A stretch of 64,000 bases of DNA, taken from NCBI RefSeq assembly GCF_005938125.1, contig NZ_VCQN01000002.1:1-64000 (forward strand), written 5' to 3'. Below are positions 41,367 to 49,197 of this stretch, piece by piece. The notes under the pieces were generated by a model that did not search any database, had not been told where the DNA came from, and saw only the letters and a list, made by a program, of their open reading frames with translations. Every line of letters begins with the position of its first letter. Positions within the stretch are counted from its first letter, which is position 1. A program made the position numbers and the translations under genes. The stretch is from Bacillus sp. BHET2. Lineage in GTDB: Bacteria > Bacillota > Bacilli > Bacillales > Bacillaceae_B.

Positions 41367-42359
41367 GTGAGTAGTATAGAAGTTTTTGATGAAAAGAAAT
41401 TTGGAGAAATGTTAAGGGAATTGAGACAAACCAAAGGATTAAAGATTAGAGAACTTGAAAATTTATCAAGTGTTTCTAACGCATACCTATCTCAATTAGA
41501 AAACGGAAAAAGAGGTAAACCATCTCCAGAAATTATTAAAAAATTAGCTCCACATCTTGGTGTTACATATACAGAATTAATGAGAATGGCTGGGTATATT
41601 ACAGAAGATCTTAACGATGAAGCTTTAGAGTTATTGAAATTAGAGGATATAGAAGAAGTTTTTAATTACACTTTTGAACAATTTTTTAATGGCATTTCAA
41701 ATGATGGGGAAGTTTTAAAAGAATTTCGAGAAACTTTTATTAGTCAAGTTAATCAAATGGATACAAACATGAGTGAATTTTTTAGTGAAGAGAATATGAA
41801 AATGAGAAGTTTTTGGGAAGAGTTATTTAATAATTTAACTTTTCAAGAAAAATTAGAGTTTCTTTTATTACTAAAGAAAGATGTAAATATCAGTTCAATT
41901 TATCAGCTTCAAAATGAAACATTATATAAAGCAGAGAGCAAAGAAAACTACTATACAAAGAACGATGTTGAGAAGACAGATAAAAGTGTTCGAGTGCCTA
42001 TCTTAGGTTATATTGCAGCTGGTCAACCTATATTTGCGGATGAACATATAATTGATTATGAAGAGGTACCAGGAGAATTTAATAAAGATCATTTTATGTT
42101 AATCGTCAAAGGTGACTCAATGAGAGGAAGCAGAATATATCCTGGAGATAAGGTATTAGTAAAGATGCAACCTGAAGTGGAAAACGGGGAAATTGCTGTT
42201 ATCAATGTGAATGGCGAAGATGCCACTCTCAAAAAAGTAAAGAAATATGAAGATGGATCAGTATGGCTTGTTTCTACAAACGAAAAATACGCACCTATCC
42301 CTTTCAAAAAAACTTCAAGAATTATAGGTAAAGTAGTAAAAGTTATTTTTGAACCTTAG
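41367..42359 (+). CDS. CI-like repressor with S24 (LexA-type) autocleavage domain
   Basis: 330 residues. N-terminal HTH (KGLKIRELENLSSVSNAYLSQLENGKRGKPSPEIIKKLA, ~20-60), a low-complexity middle, and a peptidase S24 domain: cleavage site A-G in GYIAAGQPI (~217), catalytic Ser in VKGDSMRGSRIYPGD and Lys in EDATLKKVK. RecA-stimulated self-cleavage would induce the prophage after DNA damage. SD GTGAGGTGAG. The longer N-terminal half than lambda CI is common in Gram-positive phages. Confidence 0.9.
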   Translation: MSSIEVFDEKKFGEMLRELRQTKGLKIRELENLSSVSNAYLSQLENGKRGKPSPEIIKKLAPHLGVTYTELMRMAGYITEDLNDEALELLKLEDIEEVFNYTFEQFFNGISNDGEVLKEFRETFISQVNQMDTNMSEFFSEENMKMRSFWEELFNNLTFQEKLEFLLLLKKDVNISSIYQLQNETLYKAESKENYYTKNDVEKTDKSVRVPILGYIAAGQPIFADEHIIDYEEVPGEFNKDHFMLIVKGDSMRGSRIYPGDKVLVKMQPEVENGEIAVINVNGEDATLKKVKKYEDGSVWLVSTNEKYAPIPFKKTSRIIGKVVKVIFEP

Positions 42360-42486
42360 AGAGATCTTTATGTTGATTCATGTTTTCGCTTTTTGCGATT
42401 AATTTAATCATTTTATGTAATGTATCATTAGAGATCTGTTTCATTTGTTTATCCCCCATTTTATGTTTTGTAAGGTGGTGATAAGG

Positions 42487-42699
42487 TTGTATACGGTCGG
42501 TCGGTGTAAAATCCGCGACTGGCGACTACAGTTCGATATGACCCAAAGTGACTTAGCAAACAAATCAGGTGTTGATCGGTCTAATATCTCAAAATATGAG
42601 CAAGAAGTGAGTAGGCCTGATTTGAAAAATCTTAAAAACATTGCTGCAGTTTTTGGGTGCTACATGGAAGATCTGTATGAGTGGAAAAAAGACCACTAA
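42487..42699 (+). CDS. second XRE-family regulator
   Basis: 70 residues from TTG 42487, after SD AAGGTGGTG. Standard HTH QSDLANKSGVDRSNISKYEQEVSRPDLKNLKNIAAVFGC. It lies between the repressor and the integrase, so it may tune integrase or repressor expression. A hairpin (GGACGG...CCGTCC, ~42717-42748) follows. Confidence 0.75.
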   Translation: MYTVGRCKIRDWRLQFDMTQSDLANKSGVDRSNISKYEQEVSRPDLKNLKNIAAVFGCYMEDLYEWKKDH

Positions 42700-42868
42700 T
42701 AAGTCTGCCAGAGGATAGGACGGGAAGATTTCATTGCACCGTCCCGACCGTTAAGTGCATGTTCGCAACAAATACGAACGTAATTTTTATTATAAACTTG
42801 CTCTTCCCTTTTATCTACCGCTTTTTTACATAAAAGTAACAATTCACACAAACTAGGGAGGTTTTATC

Positions 42869-44278
42869 TTGACTGTAGGAATTTATATAAGAGTAAGCAC
42901 ACAAGAGCAAGCTAAAGAAGGATATTCGATCGCTGCACAAAGAGAAAGGCTGACAGCATACTGTGCCGCCCAGGGGTGGACTGAATACAAGTTTTATGTG
43001 GATGAAGGTGTATCAGCAAAGAATACTGACCGTCCACAATTACAATTACTCCTGGACCATGTGAAGGCAGGAACAATTGCAACCATTTTAGTTTATAGAT
43101 TAGACCGGTTCACTCGATCGGTTATGGACCTTTATACCCTTCTCGACTTTTTAGATAAGCATCAGTGTGCATTCAAATCTGCCACAGAGCTCTATGACAC
43201 TTCTAATGCGATGGGTAGAATGTTTATAGGTTTGGTTGCCCTTCTGGCTCAGTGGGAGCGCGAGAACCTTTCTGAGCGTGTAAAGATGGCACTTGAAGAG
43301 AAAGTATCTGATGGGGAACGCGTTGGTAATGTACCATTCGGTTTTGATTTATCCGAAGAAGAAAAACTGGTGAAGAATGAACAATCTCCAATCGTATTAG
43401 AAATGATTGATTTATTGAAATCAGGTATGTCAGCAAAAAGGATAGCTGATCATTTGAACCTTCGTTACGATCACCGAAGATGGCATGCTCAAGGGGTCCT
43501 TCGAATTTTCAGAAATCCAGCTATCTATGGAGCAACACGTTGGAATGACAATGTGTTTGAGAATACTCACGAAGGATTAATATCTAAAAACGAGTTCAAT
43601 AAGCTTCAAGACATTCTTGCAGATCGTACGGTCCATCATCGGCGTGAGGTTAAAAACACGTATCTTTTTCAAGGGATTCTGGCATGCCCTCAGTGTGACC
43701 GCCCTCTTTCGGTTAATCGATATTTAAGAAAAAAGAAAGACGGCACCTCCTATCAAAGTGCTCTCTATAGATGTCAAGTATGTGGGAAAAAAGGATTTAA
43801 CATGGTCTCAATTGGTGAGAATCGTGTGTTAGATGCTCTCAAGGAATACATGAAGGGCGTGATAATCGAGGAAATCAAATCACCACCTACCAAAAACAAT
43901 GAACGTGATGACCTCCTTAAGCAGCAACAACAAATTGAAAAGAAAAGAGAAAAGTTTCAAAAAGCGTGGGCCAATGATTTGATAACCGATGAAGAGTTTG
44001 AAGACCGTATGAGAGAAACAATGGAGTCTTACAACTTTGTTAAACAACAACTTGCAAAAATAAAAGCCCCTGTGCTTTTAGACACAAAGGCAATACAAGA
44101 GATAGTATTTACTTTTAACCAAACCTTCTTTTTGCTTACCAACGATGAGAAAAAGGAATTCATTTCACGTTTCATGAAAAAGATTGAATTCAATTTAATC
44201 CCTCAGCCTCCCAAAAGACCTGATAAGCACTTAAAGGGCAAGGATTTAATTGTTATTTCTAATGTTTTGTTTTATTAG
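42869..44278 (+). CDS. int: large serine recombinase (phage integrase)
   Basis: 469 residues. Resolvase catalytic domain with nucleophilic serine in YIRVSTQEQAKEGYSIAAQ (Ser10) and the arginines of YRLDRFTRSVMDL. Recombinase domain GMSAKRIADHLN...RIFRNPAIYGATRWN, zinc ribbon CPQCDRPLS...CQVCGKKG (~272-310), and C-terminal coiled coil (KQQQQIEKKREKFQKAW). Catalyses attP x attB integration without a long shared core and needs a directionality factor to excise. Its stop codon ends on the first base of the attR phage arm. Confidence 0.95.
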   Translation: MTVGIYIRVSTQEQAKEGYSIAAQRERLTAYCAAQGWTEYKFYVDEGVSAKNTDRPQLQLLLDHVKAGTIATILVYRLDRFTRSVMDLYTLLDFLDKHQCAFKSATELYDTSNAMGRMFIGLVALLAQWERENLSERVKMALEEKVSDGERVGNVPFGFDLSEEEKLVKNEQSPIVLEMIDLLKSGMSAKRIADHLNLRYDHRRWHAQGVLRIFRNPAIYGATRWNDNVFENTHEGLISKNEFNKLQDILADRTVHHRREVKNTYLFQGILACPQCDRPLSVNRYLRKKKDGTSYQSALYRCQVCGKKGFNMVSIGENRVLDALKEYMKGVIIEEIKSPPTKNNERDDLLKQQQQIEKKREKFQKAWANDLITDEEFEDRMRETMESYNFVKQQLAKIKAPVLLDTKAIQEIVFTFNQTFFLLTNDEKKEFISRFMKKIEFNLIPQPPKRPDKHLKGKDLIVISNVLFY

Positions 44279-44319
44279 TATTTACGTCACGTTACCAGTC
44301 GGCCCGGTGAACAAAATGA
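44278..44319. other. attR, right prophage attachment junction
   Basis: Phage arm GTATTTACGTCACGTTACCA (44278-44297), crossover dinucleotide GT (44298-44299), then comGA sequence. The arm mirrors the attL phage arm (GTATTTAC shared outermost, ACGT inner). The reconstructed attP is therefore 20-2-20. Confidence 0.85.
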
Positions 44320-44839
44320 GCCCATGGGAATACATAAGCAGAGCGAGCAGTTTTTTTGCGGATGAAGGATACAGTGACATTTTTTCGATTGGAAGTTGAT
44401 ATTTTTGAGGGAGTATGCGAATGACGAGACTTTCTTTTAAGTGGGTGGTCGGTAAGGTGGAAATTCTGAGAGACAGTAGCGTGTTTCTTACGGTAAGAGT
44501 GAAGGAACCGCTTTGGGGCTTTCTTTTTTCTCCGATGTCCATGGAGGCCATGAATTTCAAATGGGCAATTAATCGTTCTGCCTGATCCAGATCAATGGTC
44601 TGGAAAGGGACCAGTACTCCGATCTTCCTGAATTGAATAAGGTAATCGTTCGTTCTCGGGATTAAATGAATATCTGTTGCATCATTGCTGAAAGCATCTC
44701 CAATCATTACTTCCGATAGGGACTCTACTGAATGAAATATGAACGTACACCGCCTTTCTGATTTCTTAAGTATAGATATACGACATATATTTGCAAAATC
44801 CTTCTTTTTGTTGGGATTTTTCGTTAGAGTGTTATCCAT
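44282..44839 (-). pseudogene. comGA: comGA 5' fragment (interrupted by prophage)
   Basis: N-terminal half of ComGA: DATDIHLIPRTNDYLIQFR, AHLKFMASMDIGEKRKPQSGSF, LRISTLPTTHLKESLVIRILPQ, up to MYSHGLILFTGPTG. It then runs into phage codons N-V-T and stops. An in-frame ATG at 44839 gives 185 residues, but alignment to B. subtilis ComGA as I remember it places the start near VESLSE. There an ATA at 44740 follows AAAGGCGG by 9 bases, a -10-like TATACT lies at 44774-44769 and a near-match to a ComK box at 44795-44807. The start is thus unsettled. Product without the P-loop would be inactive. Confidence 0.92.
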
Positions 44840-44995
44840 TTTTCATAAAATGCTTAAAGAGATAGATTAAATGAACCACCTAAAAGGAGGATTCTAGGTT
44901 ACTCGTATTTAAATCGAGCCATTCACATATTCCTTCCTCACCCATATAAATAAATGGACTAATAACTTACTTTTTCGAAAGTGGTGAAGAAAACA

Positions 44996-45634
44996 ATGAC
45001 GAAAAACATGGATTACACCTCTCCAGAAGCACAGTATTTTTTTGATGTTAATAAAAGTCCCCTATTTAAAAAAGACAACCAAAACCTTATTAATATCCTA
45101 GGTGTCAATCAATTGAATACGTTGGATAATAACTCTTTGCTTGATATTTATTTAAGTAAAAACAGTTTTGTGGAACCTCACTACCATCAGAATGCAGCTG
45201 AACTGGTGTATTGCATTTCAGGGGGAGCTGTTGTTTCCATGCTCAATCCATATACTAAGGAAATTATGAATTTCCGTATTTCACCAGGGCAGGTGGCAAA
45301 TGTTCCCCAAGGCTGGTGGCATTATGAGGAAGCAACGAAAGATCAAACTCATCTTTTAGCCATTTTTAATGCACCTAACCCTGAAGTGATTTTAGGTTCT
45401 GATATCTTAAAATTCACGCCTTCAAATGTCATGGCTTATAATTATTGTATGGATGAAACCGAGTGGATCAAAACTACAAAAAAAGTAAAACCAAGTACTT
45501 ACATCGGTCCGAGTTGCTTAGATCCTCAAAGGCATGTATCGCAGGCAACATCCCATTTCGCCTATCCCCCATACTATTATCAATATCAGCCAAATCCTTA
45601 TTATTATCGTCAGTGCATTCCAAAATCCATTTAG
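44996..45634 (+). CDS. cupin-domain protein, coat-like
   Basis: 212 residues. Single cupin barrel of the oxalate decarboxylase/spore type: motif 1 VEPHYHQNAAELVYCISG with metal ligands H, H, E (~60-78), motif 2 PQGWWHYEEA (~108). The C-terminal 30 residues are Tyr/Pro-rich (YPPYYYQYQPNPYYYRQC), as in cross-linked coat proteins. The metal ligands look intact, so it could be enzymatic or structural. ATG 44996 after AAAGTGGTGA. Divergent from comGA. Confidence 0.75.
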   Translation: MTKNMDYTSPEAQYFFDVNKSPLFKKDNQNLINILGVNQLNTLDNNSLLDIYLSKNSFVEPHYHQNAAELVYCISGGAVVSMLNPYTKEIMNFRISPGQVANVPQGWWHYEEATKDQTHLLAIFNAPNPEVILGSDILKFTPSNVMAYNYCMDETEWIKTTKKVKPSTYIGPSCLDPQRHVSQATSHFAYPPYYYQYQPNPYYYRQCIPKSI

Positions 45635-45716
45635 AAAGCGGGTGGGAACTTTTTTTAAAAACAAATGAATAGAATATCAAAATACAACCATACTATAATT
45701 TGTAAAGACGACTCAA

Positions 45717-45788
45717 TGGGCTATAGCCAAGCGGTAAGGCATCGCACTTTGACTGCGACATGCGTTGGTTCGAATCCAGCTAGCCCAG
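45717..45788 (+). tRNA. trnQ: tRNA-Gln (anticodon TTG)
   Basis: A 7-bp acceptor stem (TGGGCTA/TAGCCCA), D arm AGCCAAGCGGTAAGGC, anticodon loop CTTTGAC, T loop GTTCGAATC. CCA is not encoded. A single tRNA-Gln also sits beside mgsR/yqgY in B. subtilis. Confidence 0.93.
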
Positions 45789-45792
45789 TACT

Positions 45793-45914
45793 AAAAGCGG
45801 AGGCGGCTTGCTCAGCCCCGACAAGCATAAGGTGAAGCTGCTGAAAAGGCGGCTTTTTGCCTTTTTGGCAGCTTCACCTTATGACCTCGAGGGGCTAGCC
45901 GCCGGAGCTGGATA
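45793..45914. repeat. structured intergenic repeat, family A copy 1
   Basis: Outer stem GCGGC...GCCCC / GGGGCTAGCCGC, fixed sequences GACAAGCATAAG and CTTATGACCTCGAG, inner stem AAGGTGAAGCTGC/GCAGCTTCACCTT and a loop GGCGGCTTTTTGCCTTTTTG. Adjacent to copy 2, with which it covaries. Confidence 0.8.
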
Positions 45915-45918
45915 ATAG

Positions 45919-46037
45919 AAAAGCGGAAGGGCTTTGCCCAGAGGCGACAAGCATAAGCTAAGGTACCCGGAAAGGCGTTCTTTGCCTTTTTGGGTACCTT
46001 AGCTTATGACCTCGAGCCTCTAAGCCCTGGAGCTAGA
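45919..46037. repeat. structured intergenic repeat, family A copy 2
   Basis: Same fixed blocks (AAAGCGGA, CGACAAGCATAAG, CTTATGACCTCGAG, GGAGCT) as the element before it, but different stems. Outer AGGGCTTTGCCCAGAGGC pairs with GCCTCTAAGCCCT, and inner AAGCTAAGGTACCC with GGGTACCTTAGCTT. Changes on one side are matched on the other. Confidence 0.8.
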
Positions 46038-46113
46038 CAAACTAAAAACGCAAGGGGGGATCTCCCATTGAAAAAGTGCCTGCCTTTTTCAATCCAACTT
46101 ACTATTTATACTC

Positions 46114-46500
46114 TTAACTACTTATCTTTAATGATCTATTTTTACTAGCCAAGGTCTGTAGCCCTTCAGGGTTGTAGCCAACTACCAATTTTTTCCCATC
46201 TGTTAATAACGGTCTCCGTAGAAGTTTTGGTTCATTAATAATCAGATTGATCACTTCCGATAGAGGTAAATCGTTCACGTCTTTCCCCAAATCTTTAAAC
46301 GTTTGGCTTCTCGTCGCCAGGATTTCATCCAGGCCATCTGTTGTCAGGGATAATAGCTCCATTAGCTCTTTATGAGTAGGGGTTTCTCTAAATAGGTGAC
46401 GTTCATCAAAATTAACCGAATGAGCAGTTAACCATTTCTTTGCTTTCCGGCAAGAGGTACAACTTGGATAAGTAAAGAATGTCAGATTGTTCACTTTCAT
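46114..46500 (-). CDS. mgsR: ArsC/Spx-family regulator MgsR (YqgZ)
   Basis: 128 residues. Thioredoxin-fold ArsC/Spx family with redox motif CTSCRKA (~15-18), NFDERHLFRETPT and KLLRRPLLTDGKKLVVGYNPEGL (~95-117). MgsR binds RNA polymerase to modulate a sub-regulon of the general stress response. The tRNA-Gln/yqgY context supports mgsR over spx or yusI. SD AGGAGG. The 400 bases between it and yqgY hold only promoter sequence. Confidence 0.8.
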   Translation of the reverse strand: MKVNNLTFFTYPSCTSCRKAKKWLTAHSVNFDERHLFRETPTHKELMELLSLTTDGLDEILATRSQTFKDLGKDVNDLPLSEVINLIINEPKLLRRPLLTDGKKLVVGYNPEGLQTLASKNRSLKISS

Positions 46501-46835
46501 GACCTCCTAAATTTTTTGTTTGTTTATAATCTATTAAACATATTGTATACCATTTGTATAACTTATGTACAGAAATATCTCTTGGGAATTTGTGAACTTT
46601 TTTTTGACATTGAATCCAATAAACTTTTATATCATTTCCGCCATTTTCCACTCCTTCTCCCAAAACGATAAACATCGTAGAATGAGGTAAAAAGGGATAT
46701 TAAAGGGTTGCAGTAGCAAAAATGATGTTTGAGAACCTTCACTTGGTGGAAGAATGAAAATGTAAGAAAAATGAATAAATGTCATTTCCATGTGTAGATA
46801 TCACCTAATCGTCACAAACTAACATCAAACGGATA

Positions 46836-46865
46836 TTTACTTTTATGGTAGTATTCATTTATAAT
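46836..46865 (+). promoter_or_regulatory. promoter of yqgY
   Basis: TTTACT (46836-46841), 18-base spacer, TATAAT (46860-46865), 38 bases before the yqgY start. Confidence 0.55.
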
Positions 46866-46903
46866 ATTGAGTGATGGACTTAGGGTGCAAAGGAGGGTTA
46901 CAT

Positions 46904-47149
46904 ATGGATCGTATGTTTAGAGTTCTTGGGTTTTGGACTGGTATTTTTGCTGTAATGTTCTATCTTGGTGATATGACCACGACATCATTAATCTTTTTAG
47001 GCCAAACTGGATTCTTCATTATGCTTAGCTATTTAAAACTGTCTGAACGTATGTATATATACGTTTTCGGTGCTTACTTAACAGTGTTCTTTGCAGGATT
47101 TACTTATTGGACGACCTTTATGATGACTCCTGGTGCAGGAGGACACTAA
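46904..47149 (+). CDS. yqgY: DUF2626 membrane protein YqgY
   Basis: 81 residues from ATG 46904 (SD AAAGGAGGG). Three short hydrophobic segments and the ending FMMTPGAGGH, typical of the DUF2626/YqgY family of Bacillus. Function unknown. Convergent with yqgX across a shared terminator. Confidence 0.88.
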   Translation: MDRMFRVLGFWTGIFAVMFYLGDMTTTSLIFLGQTGFFIMLSYLKLSERMYIYVFGAYLTVFFAGFTYWTTFMMTPGAGGH

Positions 47150-47191
47150 AAAAATTCCCTTTAGCTACTAGCTAAAGGGAATTTTTTTAGT
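47150..47191. terminator. bidirectional terminator between yqgY and yqgX
   Basis: AAAAAAATTCCCTTTAGCTA followed by the mirror TAGCTAAAGGGAATTTTTTT. A 12-bp stem with a run of A before and T after, serving both convergent genes. Confidence 0.9.
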
Positions 47192-47192
47192 G

Positions 47193-47828
47193 TTAAAACC
47201 CATTTAGAAATGGATTTGAATCCATTTCAACTTCAATTGAGGTTTCCGGGCCATGACCTGGAAGAACCGTTGTTATCTCAGGCAAGGTCAACAATTTTTC
47301 GTGAATACTCGTTAACAGCTCTTTATGATTCCCACCAGGTAAATCAGATCTCCCGATACTTCCCATAAATAAAGTATCTCCTGCTAATACGATTCCACTT
47401 TCTTGTACATAATAAGAAATGCTACCAGGTGAATGACCTGGAGTTTCAAATAGTTGAAGCTTAAAATCTCCAATATTTAAGTTCTTTTCATTTGTAAGTA
47501 TGTAATCAGCAGGCTTCATCCTGATCGGCTCAGCCATCATGAAAAGCTGTGATCCATTCAATGCGGGATCTAATAGCCAATTAGCTTCTTTCTCATGTAT
47601 GTATACCGGGATGTTATAGCTTCCCCTTACATGATCAACTGCACCAATATGATCGAAGTGAGCATGGGTAAGCAGAATGGCAACCGGAGATAACGATTGA
47701 TTCTCTAACCATTGAATCAGTTTATCCCCCTCTCCCCCCGGGTCTATGACTAAGCATTCATTGTTTGCGTTCCACAGAATATAGCAGTTGGTTTGTAAAG
47801 GGCCCAAGGGCATTTGTTTCCACTGCAC
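47193..47828 (-). CDS. yqgX: metallo-beta-lactamase-fold hydrolase YqgX
   Basis: 211 residues from GTG 47828, which follows GGAGGTG. Metal motif THAHFDHIG (HxHxDH, ~58), further ligands GHSPGS and the terminal VLPGHGPET. Glyoxalase II-like family. A role in (bacilli)thiol-linked methylglyoxal detoxification has been suggested for related proteins. An ATG at 47858 would only add a poorly placed extension. Confidence 0.85.
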   Translation of the reverse strand: MQWKQMPLGPLQTNCYILWNANNECLVIDPGGEGDKLIQWLENQSLSPVAILLTHAHFDHIGAVDHVRGSYNIPVYIHEKEANWLLDPALNGSQLFMMAEPIRMKPADYILTNEKNLNIGDFKLQLFETPGHSPGSISYYVQESGIVLAGDTLFMGSIGRSDLPGGNHKELLTSIHEKLLTLPEITTVLPGHGPETSIEVEMDSNPFLNGF

Positions 47829-48033
47829 TTCTTCCACCTCCATTTGTGATACTACCATTGTATCAGAACTATCAGCGTCATAAAAAGATGGAAGTTAAGG
47901 TCGACATAGAAGTGTCAAACTTTTGACCTCGACAAACTGAAGAAAAACCTATAAAATGTTAATGAGTGCATTTATGTACATAGGTTAATAATCAGCAAGC
48001 GTAAAACGCATTTTAATGAAAGGGGTCATATAA

Positions 48034-48207
48034 ATGGGTCTTGTAATTATCACTGCATTAGTTTCATTATTAGCTTTATTTGCAGTAGTAAGCACATTCA
48101 AAAATAAGAATGCAATGGGAATCCTTTTCTCATTGGCGACACTTGGTGTTTTTGGTTGGTTTACAATTATGACTGTCCTTCACTCTGGTTACCCAGGTGG
48201 TCATTAA
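48034..48207 (+). CDS. yqgW: DUF2759 membrane protein YqgW
   Basis: 57 residues (MGLVIITALVSLLALFAVVSTFKNKNAMGI...HSGYPGGH). Two membrane helices with a short basic loop; same Gly-Gly-His ending as YqgY. SD GAAAGGGG. The family is conserved in Bacillus, function unknown. Confidence 0.85.
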   Translation: MGLVIITALVSLLALFAVVSTFKNKNAMGILFSLATLGVFGWFTIMTVLHSGYPGGH

Positions 48208-48225
48208 TTTAACAATCAAATAAAA

Positions 48226-48270
48226 GAAATAAGCCTTCCATTTCACGATGGAAGGCTTATTTCTTTTTTT
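48226..48270 (+). terminator. terminator after yqgW
   Basis: AATAAGCCTTCCAT, TTCACG, ATGGAAGGCTTATTTC followed by TTTTTTT. 14-bp stem immediately downstream of yqgW. Confidence 0.9.
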
Positions 48271-48447
48271 GGATATATACAAAAAAGATAGGCACTAAAA
48301 AGTACCTTATGGACGTCTGAAACACGTACGTTATAATAGTTGTGAAATTTGTATTCATGACCGTTTGGATAAATGCCCTTTATGTAGCCGATTCTAAGTG
48401 AGTGGGTTGAAGCGAAATCCAACTACTTCTTTCTAATGTTGTTTAAG

Positions 48448-48780
48448 AAAGGCTCTTTTCATAAACTTTGTTGCTATTGAAGTAGCGAGCGGTGGTTGAT
48501 TTCAGCTTGAATAGTAAGATACTATTTCATTCGTTTTTTTCACTTGTAAGCTCTGTCACGATATCTCTTTTAGATGGTGAGGGGAACGGTGGAGACTCCT
48601 GCGGGTATCGGGCGTGCCGAGACCCCGGAAGCGTGAGCTGAGGAGGCTTGGCCGTTCGTCCGCCGGAAAGCGAAGCCGTTCCCCTCACCATCTATCGCAC
48701 ACACTCATTGACAGAGCCTTGGCAGCTCCTATGATAGAGAACAACAATCTTCGCGAAAACAGCATTACGAAAAGAACCTT
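48448..48780. repeat. structured intergenic repeat, family B (full-length)
   Basis: Starts AAAGGCTCTTTTCATAAACT and ends CGAAAACAGC...AAGAACCTT. It contains a perfect 18-bp inverted pair (48572-48589 with 48676-48693) enclosing GGAGACTCCTGCGGG and CGAGACCCCGGAAGC, and a further CTCTGTCA/TGACAGAG pair outside. Such GC-rich palindromic elements are dispersed in Bacillaceae. No protein-coding signal in the 560-base gap between yqgW and the HxlR gene. Confidence 0.75.
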
Positions 48781-48833
48781 ATAAAACATACTTGTAATCT
48801 TTCCTATAAAGATCATTCATTGACGAGGAGGAA

Positions 48834-49193
48834 ATGACATTGAAAAAATACAATATTCCGGTAGAAGCTTCCTTGGAAGTGATCGGAGGCAAGTGGAAAG
48901 TAGTGATTCTCTGCCATTTGATCAAGAGCAAGCGAAGAACCAGCGAATTAAAAAAATTGATGCCAGGAATCACTCAGAAAATGTTAACCCAGCAACTGAG
49001 AGAACTCGAAGCTGACGGAGTCATTAATCGAATAATATATAATCAAGTCCCCCCCAAAGTAGAGTACGAATTAACAGAGTATGGATGGTCATTAAAAAAA
49101 CCTTTAGACATGCTATGTGAATGGGGTGAACAGCATATAGAAAAAACCTATCCTGACAAAAGTGAAGTGCTGATTAAAAATGAAGAAGCATGA
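48834..49193 (+). CDS. HxlR-family transcriptional regulator
   Basis: 119 residues, winged helix of the HxlR/MarR-like family: VEASLEVIGGKWKVVILCHLIKSKRRTSELKKLMPGITQKMLTQQLRELEADGVINRIIY, with wing YNQVPPKVEYELTEYGWSL. Usually controls a neighbouring oxidoreductase or detoxification gene, but none lies adjacent here. Flanked by repeats on both sides. Confidence 0.88.
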   Translation: MTLKKYNIPVEASLEVIGGKWKVVILCHLIKSKRRTSELKKLMPGITQKMLTQQLRELEADGVINRIIYNQVPPKVEYELTEYGWSLKKPLDMLCEWGEQHIEKTYPDKSEVLIKNEEA

Positions 49194-49197
49194 CGAT

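Larger units (their letters stand above)
8613..44298. mobile_element. complete siphovirus prophage, ~35.7 kb, in comGA
   Basis: Bounded by attL (8612/8613) and attR (44298/44299). It contains an integrase at the right end, lysogeny repressors, recombination and replication genes, an ArpU-type regulator, terminases, HK97-type portal, protease and capsid, head-tail connectors, frameshifted tail chaperone, tape measure, distal tail, receptor-binding genes, and a holin/endolysin cassette. No essential structural gene looks broken, so the prophage may be inducible. Virtually all phage genes are on the minus strand except the repressor, a second XRE gene, the integrase and two small genes near the left end. 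Confidence 0.95.

Noticed and set aside
42343-42459. Minus-strand 38-codon ORF over the repressor 3' end
   Set aside because: A GGGGGAT site precedes an internal ATG, but most of the frame lies opposite the repressor's C-terminus. Support is too weak to list as a gene.
8618-44292. AACGTG shared near both junctions as the att core
   Set aside because: Using it would leave the rebuilt comGA out of frame. The sequence belongs to the phage arms, where it is part of the dyad.
44282-44299. tRNA-Gln at 45717 as the integration target
   Set aside because: The tRNA is 1.4 kb outside the prophage. The junctions lie in comGA, and the integrase is a serine type that does not need tRNA targets.
45793-46037. 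CRISPR-like repeats
   Set aside because: Only two copies, each internally palindromic with no regular spacers and no cas genes.
46412-46675. Minus-strand 87-codon ORF upstream of mgsR
   Set aside because: No ribosome site, and it overlaps mgsR and its promoter region in another frame.
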